Below are positions 44,098 through 52,722 of a stretch of DNA of 64,000 nt, piece after piece. The stretch lies in the NCBI RefSeq assembly GCF_026016325.1, contig NZ_CP087203.1, positions 3,162,001-3,226,000 on the forward strand, in the 5' to 3' direction. The translations under genes were made by a program, and so were the position numbers. A model generated the notes under the pieces. It was not told the DNA's origin and searched no databases. It worked only from the letters and a program-made list of their open reading frames with translations. Position 1 is the first letter of the stretch. Each line of letters begins with the position of its first letter. This stretch comes from Pseudomonas sp. B21-056 (GTDB lineage: Bacteria; Pseudomonadota; Gammaproteobacteria; Pseudomonadales; Pseudomonadaceae).

Positions 44098-45030
44098 TCA
44101 ACGGCGCCGAAGCGGTGCCGTGGCCTTCAACATCTGAGTAATCAATTCATCGCGCTGAGAAGCCAGCGACGCCCAACTGTTGTCGCCGGCTTCTTCCTGA
44201 ACGCCTTCGACCAGCAATGCGGCGGTGTCGGTATCAAGGCGCGGATCCCCCAGGTCATCCCACCAGCCGTGGAAGCTCTCGGTGTATTTCTGGCAGAAGG
44301 AGGTCAGGCCCTCGGACCCGCCACCCAGGTGGAACAACATGGTCGGACCCATGGCCGCCCAGCGCAGCCCCGGGCCTGCCCAGACGGCCTTGTCCACGTC
44401 CTCAACGCTGGCAACACCGGACTTGACCAAGTGAATGGCCTCACGCCAGAGCGCGGCCTGTAAGCGGTTGGCCACATGACCGCGCACTTCACGGTTCACT
44501 CGAATCGTGACCTTGCCCACCAGTTCGTAGAATCGCTCTGCCTGCTCGACCACGCCGGCAGCGGTATTTTCGTTGCCCATGACCTCCACCAGTGGAATCA
44601 GGTGCGGAGGGTTGAACGGGTGACCCAGGATAAAGTGCGAAGGATTCTTCCAGCCCGCCTGCATTTCGCCCAGGCGCAGGCCCGACGCCGAGGAGGCCAC
44701 GATTGCACCCGGCTTGAGGGCTGCTTCGAGTTTTGCGAACAACTCGTGCTTGATCGCAATGCGTTCAGGTACGCTTTCCTGGACGAAGTCGGCGTGTTGA
44801 ACCGCGCTCGCAACCTCGCTATGGAAGCTCAGTTGGCCCGGTTCGGCATCGGTCAGTCCCAGCGCCTGTAGCGTCGGCCAGGCATTGTCGATGTAGGTAC
44901 GCACATCGGCTTCCATGGTCGGTGACGGATCATAGACGGCCACATTGCGCCCGGATGCCAGGAACAGTGCGGCCCAGCTGGCACCGATGACACCGGCGCC
45001 GATCACCGCGACATTTTGAAATTCACTCAT
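44098..45030 (-). CDS. 3-hydroxyacyl-CoA dehydrogenase-family, L-carnitine-dehydrogenase-like
   Basis: About 310 residues. N-terminal VAVIGAGVIGASWAALFLASG binds NAD, FVQESVPERIAIK and SSASGLRLGEMQ match carnitine dehydrogenase, and GHPFNPPHLIPLVEV has the catalytic His. It would oxidise a 3-hydroxy group such as that of L-carnitine to the 3-oxo form. Similarity to described CdhA is partial, so a different 3-hydroxy acid is possible. ATG 45030 overlaps the preceding SDR stop as TGATG. Confidence 0.87.
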   Translation of the reverse strand: MSEFQNVAVIGAGVIGASWAALFLASGRNVAVYDPSPTMEADVRTYIDNAWPTLQALGLTDAEPGQLSFHSEVASAVQHADFVQESVPERIAIKHELFAKLEAALKPGAIVASSASGLRLGEMQAGWKNPSHFILGHPFNPPHLIPLVEVMGNENTAAGVVEQAERFYELVGKVTIRVNREVRGHVANRLQAALWREAIHLVKSGVASVEDVDKAVWAGPGLRWAAMGPTMLFHLGGGSEGLTSFCQKYTESFHGWWDDLGDPRLDTDTAALLVEGVQEEAGDNSWASLASQRDELITQMLKATAPLRRR

Positions 45031-45779
45031 CAGAAAAACCTCGGTTGTAAGGGGGAAGCACAGGTCAGGCCGCCATCGACGACAAAGCACTGGCCAGTGA
45101 CGAAGCGCGCCGCATCCGACGCCAACCAGAGCACTGTTTGGGCAATGTCCTCGGGTTGTCCAAAGCGGCCGGCGGGGTGGCGAGCCAAGGCGTCGGCCTT
45201 GGCTTTTACCGGGTCATGTGCCATGGCGAAGGCGTCTTCAGCCATGGCGGTCATGATCCAACCCGGGCATACAGCGTTGCAGCGAACCTGTGGGCCGTGG
45301 TCGACGGCGATAGAGCGGGTCAGTCCATGCACGAAGGCCTTCGACGCGTTGTAGATGGCCATGTTCGGGTCGGCAGCAAGGCCTGATATAGAGCCCAGAT
45401 TGATGATCGAGCCTGCGTTGCGGAGCATGCCGGGCAACACCGCGCGGCACATGTTGAACGTGCCGCGAGCGTTGATGCCCATGACCTCATCCCAATCGGC
45501 GTCATCGGTATCGAGCACCGACTTTTCAAGCTGCACACCCGCGTTGTTGACCAAAACGCTGACCGTGCCGAAGCGCTGTTCGGCACGCTCCAGAATGTGC
45601 CGTGCATCGGCAGACCTGGAGACGTCCGCCTGGACCCATTCCACTTCCGTGGCCAGATCGCCGGGCCGTGCGCCACGCCCGCAGCTGACGACCTGGCTGC
45701 CTTGGGCAACGAACATCTCGACGATTGCGCGACCGATACCACGGCCGCCGCCAGTCACGATCACTACAGGCCTGTTCAT
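45030..45779 (-). CDS. SDR-family oxidoreductase
   Basis: 249 residues. TGGGRGIGRAIVEMF is the cofactor motif, NNAGVQLEKSVLD the second landmark and YNASKAF the catalytic Tyr-Lys. The Arg in SCGRGARPG hints at NADP. It starts six bases after the aldehyde dehydrogenase stop and overlaps the next gene, so it is cotranscribed. Its likely role is an oxidation or reduction of a pathway hydroxy/keto intermediate. Confidence 0.9.
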   Translation of the reverse strand: MNRPVVIVTGGGRGIGRAIVEMFVAQGSQVVSCGRGARPGDLATEVEWVQADVSRSADARHILERAEQRFGTVSVLVNNAGVQLEKSVLDTDDADWDEVMGINARGTFNMCRAVLPGMLRNAGSIINLGSISGLAADPNMAIYNASKAFVHGLTRSIAVDHGPQVRCNAVCPGWIMTAMAEDAFAMAHDPVKAKADALARHPAGRFGQPEDIAQTVLWLASDAARFVTGQCFVVDGGLTCASPLQPRFF

Positions 45780-45785
45780 GGTCGG

Positions 45786-47207
45786 TTACCCGTGCGCGAG
45801 CATGACGTGACGAACGCTGGTGTAGGCATCCAGCGCGAACACCGACATGTCGCATCCATGGCCCGAGCCCTTCATGGCGGCCCAAGGCATCTCGGGAGTG
45901 GCCACACCATGGGTGTTGACCCAGGTGAAGCCGAAGCGCAGCCGGCTGCTTGCCTCCATGGCGCGGCCACTGTCGCGAGTCCACAAGGAAGAGGCCAGGC
46001 CGTAGCGGGTGGCGTTGGCAATGGCAATGGGGTCTTGGTCAGCGGTGAGTCGCGACACCGTGACCACCGGGCCGAACATCTCCTGGGTAGCGATTTCCGC
46101 ATGGTGGTCGACATCGGCAACCACCGTGGGCCTGTAGAAGAAACCGCCCCCGGGCTCGACCGTGCCACCGGTAACGATTTCGGCGTAGCTCCGGGCGCGG
46201 TCGACAAAACCGGCCACGCGCTGACGGTGCTGCTCTGTCACCAATGGGCCCATTTCTGTACCGGCAGCCCGTGGAGCACCAAGCCTGATTGTCGAAGCGG
46301 CCTCAGCCAGTGCGCTGACCACACGGTCGTAAATCCTGCTGGCCACGATCAGCCGACAGGGTTGTGCGCAGTCCTGTCCGGCATTGAAGAATGCCGTTGC
46401 GCGTAACGTTGCCACCAGTTTGTCGATGTCGGCATCTTCATACACGATCACCGGTGCCTTGCCGCCGAGTTCCACGTGGACCTGGCGCATTTCACGGGCC
46501 GCGGCACGCATCGCTGCGCTCCCCGTAGCCGGTGAACCGGTAATACTCACCGCTTCGATGCCCGGCGCATTGATCAGTCGGTCGCCTGTCGAGCTACCCA
46601 CACCGTGGATGATGTTGATGACCCCCTTGGGCGCCACGTCCGCCAGCAGATGCGCCAAACGCAAGGTGGAGAGTGGCGTCACCTCAGAAGGTTTGAGCAC
46701 CACGCTGCAGCCGGCCGCCAGGGGCGCCGCGATTTTCCAGGCCGCCATCATCAGCGGATAGTTCCATGGAGCGATGGCGGCCACCGGACCAATCGGATCG
46801 CGACGGATCAGGCTGGTATGCCCCGGCACATATTCACCTGCCGCGACGCCTGCCATAGTCCGCGCTGCACCTGCAAAGAAGCGAAAGGTATCCAGGGTCA
46901 GCGGCATTTCATCTTCGAGAGCCGAAGGCCACGGCTTGCCGACGTTATCGCTTTCGAGCGCGGCCAGTTCCTCGGCATGGGTCTCGATGACGCTGGCGAT
47001 GTCCAACAACAACCCGGCACGCTGTGCCGGTGTGGTTCTGGAGTAAGACTCGAAAGCCTCATGGGCGCCGCGCACAGCCAGGTCCAGCTGCGCGTCATCT
47101 GCTTGGCCGATGCTGATGATCTCTTCCCCGGTAGCCGGGTTGATGACCGGCAGCGAGACAGATGCACCGTCAACGAGCTCGCCGTTGATCAATTGTTTTG
47201 TATGCAT
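45786..47207 (-). CDS. Aldehyde dehydrogenase, betaine-aldehyde type
   Basis: About 473 residues from ATG 47207 with GAGGA upstream. PWNYPLMMAAWKIAPPLAAG-like cofactor loop (here AAPLAAG), GSPATGSAAMRAAA, base Glu in ELGGKAPVIV and nucleophile Cys in NAGQDCAQPCR are all as in aminobutyraldehyde/betaine aldehyde dehydrogenases. It could oxidise betaine aldehyde, malic semialdehyde released by CntA-type cleavage, or another amino-aldehyde. It sits 20 bases after the BKACE gene. Confidence 0.9.
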   Translation of the reverse strand: MHTKQLINGELVDGASVSLPVINPATGEEIISIGQADDAQLDLAVRGAHEAFESYSRTTPAQRAGLLLDIASVIETHAEELAALESDNVGKPWPSALEDEMPLTLDTFRFFAGAARTMAGVAAGEYVPGHTSLIRRDPIGPVAAIAPWNYPLMMAAWKIAAPLAAGCSVVLKPSEVTPLSTLRLAHLLADVAPKGVINIIHGVGSSTGDRLINAPGIEAVSITGSPATGSAAMRAAAREMRQVHVELGGKAPVIVYEDADIDKLVATLRATAFFNAGQDCAQPCRLIVASRIYDRVVSALAEAASTIRLGAPRAAGTEMGPLVTEQHRQRVAGFVDRARSYAEIVTGGTVEPGGGFFYRPTVVADVDHHAEIATQEMFGPVVTVSRLTADQDPIAIANATRYGLASSLWTRDSGRAMEASSRLRFGFTWVNTHGVATPEMPWAAMKGSGHGCDMSVFALDAYTSVRHVMLAHG

Positions 47208-47227
47208 GGCGTATCCTCGATCGAGAA

Positions 47228-48157
47228 TCACAAGGTGATTTTGTCGCGTCCCTTCAGGCCCAGGCGCACACGTGCCTCTGCGGGCGTGGCAACCGTTAAC
47301 CCGAGGCTTTCAACGATCGAGCGGATTTTCAGAACTTGCTCGGCGTTGCTTTTGGCTTTTTCACCCGCGCCGATGAACAGACTGTCCTCAAGGCCGACAC
47401 GCACGTTGCCACCGAGCATGGCCGCCTGTGTCGCGAACGACATCTGGTTCTTGCCGGCTGCCAGCACCGACCATTCGTAGTCTTTGCCGAACAGCTTCTG
47501 TGCCACGGTGTGCATGTGCATGAGGTTGTCCAGGTCGGCACCGACGCCGCCGAGCACGCCGAACACAATCTGGATGAGAAACGGCGGCTTGACCCAACCC
47601 TGATCAATGATCCACGCCAGGTTGTAGAGATGACCAAGGTCGTAACATTCGAATTCGAAACGGGTACCGTGGCCTTCGCCCAGTTCCTTGACGATGTATT
47701 CGATGTCGGCAAAGGTGTTACGGAAGATGAAGTCGCGAGTACTGTCGAGGAATGCCGGTTCCCAGTCATGCTTCCAGTTGGAGTACTTCGCCTTCATGGG
47801 GAAGATGCCGAAATTCATCGAACCGACATTCAGCGAAGCCATTTCCGGGCTGACCGCCAAGGCGGCGCGCAGGCGTTCTTCACGGTTCATGCCCAGGCCA
47901 CCACCGGTGGAAACGTTCAATACCGCATCGCTTTGGCGATGGATCTGCCCCATGAAGTCCTGGAACAATTCCGGCCTTGGGTCCGGCTTGCCGGTCTCCG
48001 GATTGCGTGCATGCAGGTGAATGATCGAGGCACCTGCATGGGCGGCCTCAATGGATGAGTCGGCAATTTCCTGCGGGGTGATGGGCAGGTATTCCGACAT
48101 GGTCGGGGTGTGTACGCCACCGGTCGTTGCGCAGGTAATGATTACTGATTTTGGCAT
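47228..48157 (-). CDS. BKACE (3-keto-5-aminohexanoate cleavage enzyme family, CdhC-like)
   Basis: 309 residues. VIITCATTGGVHTP at the N-terminus, the metal-binding HLHARNPETGKPDPRPE with two His, NVSTGGG, and VRVGLEDSLFIG near the C-terminus define the family. These zinc enzymes condense a beta-keto acid with acetyl-CoA and cleave it to acetoacetate and a new CoA ester. With the carnitine-dehydrogenase-like gene, dehydrocarnitine is the natural suggestion, giving betainyl-CoA. The sequence is of a different subgroup from the short-motif forms, so another keto acid is possible. Confidence 0.9.
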   Translation of the reverse strand: MPKSVIITCATTGGVHTPTMSEYLPITPQEIADSSIEAAHAGASIIHLHARNPETGKPDPRPELFQDFMGQIHRQSDAVLNVSTGGGLGMNREERLRAALAVSPEMASLNVGSMNFGIFPMKAKYSNWKHDWEPAFLDSTRDFIFRNTFADIEYIVKELGEGHGTRFEFECYDLGHLYNLAWIIDQGWVKPPFLIQIVFGVLGGVGADLDNLMHMHTVAQKLFGKDYEWSVLAAGKNQMSFATQAAMLGGNVRVGLEDSLFIGAGEKAKSNAEQVLKIRSIVESLGLTVATPAEARVRLGLKGRDKITL

Positions 48158-48166
48158 GACGATATC

Positions 48167-48916
48167 TCACAATTTCATTTGTTGGACTTGGGCTGTCAGC
48201 CCGCCGTCTAGAATCCAGAGTTGGCCGGACGCGTATCTCGCCTCGTCCGAGGCGAGCCAGTTCACCAAGTTGGCGACGTCATCCGGAGTGCCATACCGGC
48301 GTATTGGGTGTACATCACGAACGGCCGCTTCAAGGCTTTCGATATCGCCTTGGTCACGAAAAAAGCTGCGGAGCATGGGCGTGTCGATATAGCCCGGACA
48401 GACTGCGTTTACGCGAATCCCCTCGGGCCCGTGATCGCACGCCATGGCGCGAGTCAGCGCGTGAACGGCGCCCTTGCTCGCGCAATAGGCGGCCAGCCCA
48501 GGGTCCGCAATGAAGCCATCGTAGGAACCGAAATTGATGACACTGGCCGAGCCACTTTTACGGAGCAGGGGAAGGGCGTATTTCGACGTAAGGAACGTTC
48601 CCGTAGCGTTCACCGCAAACACTCGATTCCACTCTGATAACGTCGTGTCCTCGATCGTCTTTTCGATCTCTATTCCGGCAGCGTTCACCAGAATGTCGAG
48701 TTTTGCGCAGCGGGCCTGGACAATTTCCATGGCCTGCTGCACACCCACTTCGAGGGTGACGTCCAACTGCAGGAAGTGCGCGCCCTCCAGCGTATTCTCG
48801 TCACTCAGATCCGCGGCAAATACGGTTGCTCCCTCTTTGAGGAACCGTGTACAGATGGCTCGCCCGATTCCCCCAAGGCCACCTGTGACAAACGCCGTTT
48901 TACCCGCGAGGTTCAC
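48167..48916 (-). CDS. SDR-family oxidoreductase
   Basis: 249 residues. TGGLGGIGRAICTRF, the acidic Asp in FAADLSDENT (NAD preference), NAAGIEIEKTIED and catalytic YCASKGA. It is distinct from the other SDR of this cluster (45030). The ATG overlaps the Rieske gene stop by four bases (ATGA), indicating translational coupling, so its product may act on the oxygenase product. Confidence 0.9.
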   Translation of the reverse strand: MNLAGKTAFVTGGLGGIGRAICTRFLKEGATVFAADLSDENTLEGAHFLQLDVTLEVGVQQAMEIVQARCAKLDILVNAAGIEIEKTIEDTTLSEWNRVFAVNATGTFLTSKYALPLLRKSGSASVINFGSYDGFIADPGLAAYCASKGAVHALTRAMACDHGPEGIRVNAVCPGYIDTPMLRSFFRDQGDIESLEAAVRDVHPIRRYGTPDDVANLVNWLASDEARYASGQLWILDGGLTAQVQQMKL

Positions 48917-50055
48917 GCTTTCACGCCTTTTGCATAGGCATCCAGGACGAGGCCATGAAAGTGGTGAAGTGCATGCTCGGATTTGCCGGAGCCGTTCGGA
49001 TCCGTGACGATGCGACCTTGATCGAATGCAGGCGTGTTCATGCCACGCTGAACGTTCTCAACCAGCGAAATGTCCTCGACCTGGAGTACCTCATCGAGGT
49101 AGCGAATCGCTTCCTTTTCCATGTCGTCAGGCTCGGACGTCTCAAGGAAAAAGTCATAGGTCTCAAGGGTCCGGTCAGGGCCGACTGGAATGATGTGCAG
49201 CACAATCATCGAGCTGCGGCCTGGGTAGCGCATCAGGCAGGTATTGGGCCAGAGCCACCAGACTGCGTGGGTGCGTACTTTGGCTTTGGACGTGTCGTAG
49301 GCGGTGTTCTGACCTTGTCCTGCCTCTGCCATGTGACTGGAGTAGATACCGTGGGTATCGACCTTGTAGGTGTCCATGTCCACCAGCGTGCAGAAGTCCT
49401 TATGGGCCGTTGGGCAGTGGTAGCACTCGAGGAAATTGTCTACCACGTTCTTCCAGTTGGACTTGATCTCATAGGTCAGCCGGTGACCGAACGTGAGGTT
49501 GGCCACATCCGGCGCCCACTTGAGGATTTCCTGTTCCAGATCACCCGATTGTTCGCGCAACGGCGAAGCGTTGGGATCAAGGTTGACGTAGATAAAGCCG
49601 CAAAACTCTTCTACTTGAACTGGGCTGAGGTGGATCTCGCTTTTGTCGAACTCCTTCAGTCCACCCACGTGCGGGGCGCTTGCGAGGTCGCCATTCAACC
49701 CATAGCACCACGAGTGATAGGGGCAAACAATCCGCTTGACCTTGCCTTCGCCGGTGAGCACCGGATGGGCGCGATGTTTGCAGACATTGTAGAAAGCCCG
49801 AAGGGTACCGTCGTGATCCCGCACCACGGCGACGGGGTGGCCGGCGATATCTGCGGTGGTGTAAGTGCCGGGCTCACGAACCTTCTCGACGTGGCAGACC
49901 CACTGCCAGCTCTTGGCGAGAATTTCCTGCTGGTCGAGGCGAAACCACTGAGGATCGACGTACGCGTCGGCACGCAGAGACTGGGAGACAAGCGGGTCTG
50001 GATGGTAGCCCTGCTTGATGAATTCGAATTGTTGAGGATGCAGTGACTCAGACAT
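48913..50055 (-). CDS. Rieske non-haem iron oxygenase for a quaternary ammonium compound (CntA/GbcA type)
   Basis: 380 residues. The Rieske cluster ligands are Cys92-x-His94 and Cys111-x2-His114. The mononuclear iron ligands are His213 and His218 in NFLECYHCPTAHKDF, and Glu210 stands at the bridging position where ring-hydroxylating dioxygenases have Asp. This Glu is a feature of the carnitine monooxygenase CntA. It would hydroxylate carnitine (releasing trimethylamine), glycine betaine (N-demethylation) or a related amine. Electrons likely come from the reductase encoded at 43081. Confidence 0.92.
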   Translation of the reverse strand: MSESLHPQQFEFIKQGYHPDPLVSQSLRADAYVDPQWFRLDQQEILAKSWQWVCHVEKVREPGTYTTADIAGHPVAVVRDHDGTLRAFYNVCKHRAHPVLTGEGKVKRIVCPYHSWCYGLNGDLASAPHVGGLKEFDKSEIHLSPVQVEEFCGFIYVNLDPNASPLREQSGDLEQEILKWAPDVANLTFGHRLTYEIKSNWKNVVDNFLECYHCPTAHKDFCTLVDMDTYKVDTHGIYSSHMAEAGQGQNTAYDTSKAKVRTHAVWWLWPNTCLMRYPGRSSMIVLHIIPVGPDRTLETYDFFLETSEPDDMEKEAIRYLDEVLQVEDISLVENVQRGMNTPAFDQGRIVTDPNGSGKSEHALHHFHGLVLDAYAKGVKA

Positions 50056-50215
50056 ATCAACGGCCCTTTTATTGTGACAGGCATGGGTTTCTGCCCGTTC
50101 TCTGGGGTTGATAGTGGTCTGAGAAGGATCTCTTAAATGTGCAGGATACGCCGTGTTTTATTCTTTATCGGCCATTGTCGTTTTTAGGTATGCGATAGCA
50201 GCAAAACGACGACGC

Positions 50216-51214
50216 TTAATGATTTTTGCCAATCTGGTGCATGGGCCACGCACGATAATCAAAGGGTACGCGGCCTTCCTTACGATCCTGGCGCGGTGTC
50301 AGCCCGAAGCGCTCACGGTAGATCCGACAAAAGTGCGATTGATTTGGGAAACCGGAAGCCACACCGACCTTGGTCAGTGCGAGGGTAGTCTGCGTCACAA
50401 GCCCACGTGCGCGGTCCAAGCGGATATCTCGGTAATACAATGCCGGGCTCTTGTGAACCACCTGGTGGAACAGGCGATCGAGTTGCCGCTGTGATATGCC
50501 TACCTGCTCGCAGAGCTGCGTAATGCTGATGACCTCTTCCAAGTGCGCCTCCATCAGCTTGATTGCTTGCTTGATCACCACCGGAATGGTGTGCCCCAAA
50601 GGCTGCTGGGCTTCAGGATTCTGCTGGGTACTCCCGGGTCTGAACTGTTGATGGAACACATAGCGGGCCGCTTCATTGGCCAGGGTTTCACCGTGAATGT
50701 TGCGTATCAACTGCAGGGCCGTGTCCGTGGACGCCGCGCCACCGCAACAGGTGATGCGGTTCTGGTCGAAGACGTACAGGTCTTCAACGATTTTGACGTC
50801 AGGGTAGAGTTCGAGTAACGCATCGATGTGCTCGTAATGTGCGGTAGCACGGCGTCCCCCCAGCAGGCCGGCCGCGGCCAGCAAAAAGGTGCCCGTGTCG
50901 AGTGCGCCGAGCATGCAGCCCTTGTTTGCCCAGGCCCTGAGCAACCCATGCAGGTACGGGCTGTGGTGTTGTTCCGGGGTCCAGCTACAGGAAACGACAA
51001 CCAGGTCCCAAGGCTCGTCGCGGACGTTTGCCAGTGATTGGGTAAACAGGTCCATTCCGTTCGATGCTCTTATGCCCCCACCCTCAACCGAGGCGAACGC
51101 CCAGTGGTATCTGCTTTCCCCGCTCAGGTAATTTGCAGCTCGGAAAGGATCGACGAAGGCCGTGGTGGCGGCAGCATTGAAGTAGGGGAATACGATGACC
51201 AGAAAGTTGAACAC
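50216..51214 (-). CDS. GATase-like AraC-family regulator (GbdR/CdhR type)
   Basis: About 332 residues starting at GTG 51214, which has GAGG before it. The N-terminal DJ-1/PfpI-like domain runs FNFLVIVFPYFNAAATTAFVDP to GALDTGTFLLAAAGLLGGRRAT. The C-terminal AraC domain has ITQLCEQVGISQRQLDRLF and VGVASGFPNQSHFCRIYRERF. Relatives GbdR and CdhR sense glycine betaine/dimethylglycine and carnitine and activate adjacent catabolic genes. It is the first gene of the leftward cluster, upstream of the Rieske gene by 160 bases. Confidence 0.92.
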   Translation of the reverse strand: MFNFLVIVFPYFNAAATTAFVDPFRAANYLSGESRYHWAFASVEGGGIRASNGMDLFTQSLANVRDEPWDLVVVSCSWTPEQHHSPYLHGLLRAWANKGCMLGALDTGTFLLAAAGLLGGRRATAHYEHIDALLELYPDVKIVEDLYVFDQNRITCCGGAASTDTALQLIRNIHGETLANEAARYVFHQQFRPGSTQQNPEAQQPLGHTIPVVIKQAIKLMEAHLEEVISITQLCEQVGISQRQLDRLFHQVVHKSPALYYRDIRLDRARGLVTQTTLALTKVGVASGFPNQSHFCRIYRERFGLTPRQDRKEGRVPFDYRAWPMHQIGKNH

Positions 51215-51525
51215 GCAAACCTCGATCAGCTGAAATTTACCGTGATCATACGTCAGCACGCTTGGGTCGAGTTCATACGTAAAAAGACGCTCGACTGACC
51301 AGGCTCCGCGAGATTCATCGACGGTTGACCACTTCAGTACGGAAACCGCCGAGCTGTTCCACTGGAGCGGCCGGCGATTCACTTTGAGCGAGGATGGCAC
51401 GCACGGCTCGGTCTTGGCGAGCCAACCGTTGGGACGCGGCGGGTGAAGATGAACGTCTGCCCCGGCGAAGCCTCTGAGAGTAATACAGGGCGAACACCTT
51501 TCGCCCGCTTACCCTCGGAGGCTGG
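51215..51525. promoter_or_regulatory. Divergent intergenic region
   Basis: 311 bp between the AraC-type regulator and the DJ-1/PfpI gene. I see no gene or clear inverted repeat. It must carry the promoters of both genes. An open frame continues upstream of the regulator but lacks family similarity. Confidence 0.4.
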
Positions 51526-52224
51526 ATGCACATGAACATTCTGATGGTTCTTACCTCTCACGATCAGCTGGGCGACACCGGCAAGAAGACCGGTTTCTGG
51601 CTGGAAGAATTCGCCGCGCCTTATTACGTGTTCGTCGACGCCAATGCGACGGTCACGCTCGCCTCCCCGAAGGGCGGGCAACCGCCGCTGGACCCCAAGA
51701 GCAACGAAGCGGACGCGCAAACCGATGCGACCCGTCGCTTTGGTACGGATACCCAGGCCCAGATGGCCTTGGCCGACACGGTGCCGCTGGGCGAGATCGA
51801 CCCCTATGACTTCGATGCGGTGTTTTATCCAGGCGGTCATGGCCCCCTCTGGGACCTGGCCGAGAACATCGACTCCAAGGTCCTGATCGAAGCCTTCTAC
51901 GAGGCGAATAAACCCATCGCCGCGGTCTGCCACGCGCCTGGGGTGTTCAAGAACGTCAATGCGCCGGATGGGCAGCCAATTGTGAAAGGTAAAAAGGTGA
52001 CCGGGTTCACCAATTCCGAAGAAGAGGCGGTGGGGTTGACGCAGGTGGTGCCGTTCCTGGTGGAAGACATGCTCAAGGCCAAGGGCGGCGAGTATTCCAA
52101 GGCCGCGGACTGGGCCAGTTATGTGGTCGAGGACGGGCACCTGATCACCGGCCAGAATCCGGCGTCCTCCGAAGCCGCCGCCCGTGCGTTGCTCAAGCGT
52201 CTGAAGCAGGAACAGTCGGTCTGA
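51526..52224 (+). CDS. DJ-1/PfpI-superfamily protein (HchA/Hsp31-like)
   Basis: 232 residues. DAVFYPGGHGPLWDLAEN and the nucleophile elbow AAVCHAPGVF (Cys-His) are the class I glutamine-amidotransferase-like signatures of Hsp31/HchA-like chaperones and glyoxalase III enzymes. GGAG precedes the ATG. It may detoxify methylglyoxal or act as a chaperone. It is not part of the leftward carnitine-like operon. Confidence 0.9.
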   Translation: MHMNILMVLTSHDQLGDTGKKTGFWLEEFAAPYYVFVDANATVTLASPKGGQPPLDPKSNEADAQTDATRRFGTDTQAQMALADTVPLGEIDPYDFDAVFYPGGHGPLWDLAENIDSKVLIEAFYEANKPIAAVCHAPGVFKNVNAPDGQPIVKGKKVTGFTNSEEEAVGLTQVVPFLVEDMLKAKGGEYSKAADWASYVVEDGHLITGQNPASSEAAARALLKRLKQEQSV

Positions 52225-52293
52225 GTCATGGGTTTCGCGGAAACGGACACTGCCGCCTGCGAGTGATGCGGCCGGCGGCGGAGGAAACGAATC

Positions 52294-52719
52294 ATGCACG
52301 ACACTTACAACCTGTCCCGTTTTGTCGAAGCCCAACGCCCGGTGTTCAGCCAGGTCATGGACGAATTGCGGGCAGGCCGGAAAACGAGTCACTGGATGTG
52401 GTTCATCTTTCCGCAGTTGCAGGGTCTCGGTCGTACCGAGATGGCGGCTCGGTTCGCCATTTCGGGCGTGGCCGAAGCCCGCGCGTATCTGCAGCACGAG
52501 GTGCTCGGCCCGCGGCTGGAGGCATGTGTGACCACGGTCCTGCAACACCACGACCTGAGCGCCGGGCAGCTATTCGGCTCGCCCGATGATCTGAAGTTTC
52601 GCTCCTGCCTGACGCTGTTCATGACGGCGCAGCCGGAGTCCGTGCTCTACCAACAGGCGCTCAATCAGTTTTATTCGGGTGAACCCGATCCCAAAACGCT
52701 TTTGCTGCTGGGTGACTGA
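52294..52719 (+). CDS. DUF1810 family protein
   Basis: 141 residues. FVEAQRPVFSQVMDELRAGRK, TSHWMWFIFPQLQGLG and KFRSCLTLFMT are the conserved blocks of DUF1810, a family without a firm function. There is no signal peptide. It follows the DJ-1 gene by 69 bases and could be cotranscribed with it. It is convergent with the T6SS locus by three bases. Confidence 0.9.
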   Translation: MHDTYNLSRFVEAQRPVFSQVMDELRAGRKTSHWMWFIFPQLQGLGRTEMAARFAISGVAEARAYLQHEVLGPRLEACVTTVLQHHDLSAGQLFGSPDDLKFRSCLTLFMTAQPESVLYQQALNQFYSGEPDPKTLLLLGD

Positions 52720-52722
52720 TGA

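Noticed and set aside
48955-50046. Open frame opposite the Rieske oxygenase gene
   Set aside because: The minus strand has all iron ligands in place; the plus-strand translation is an antisense shadow.
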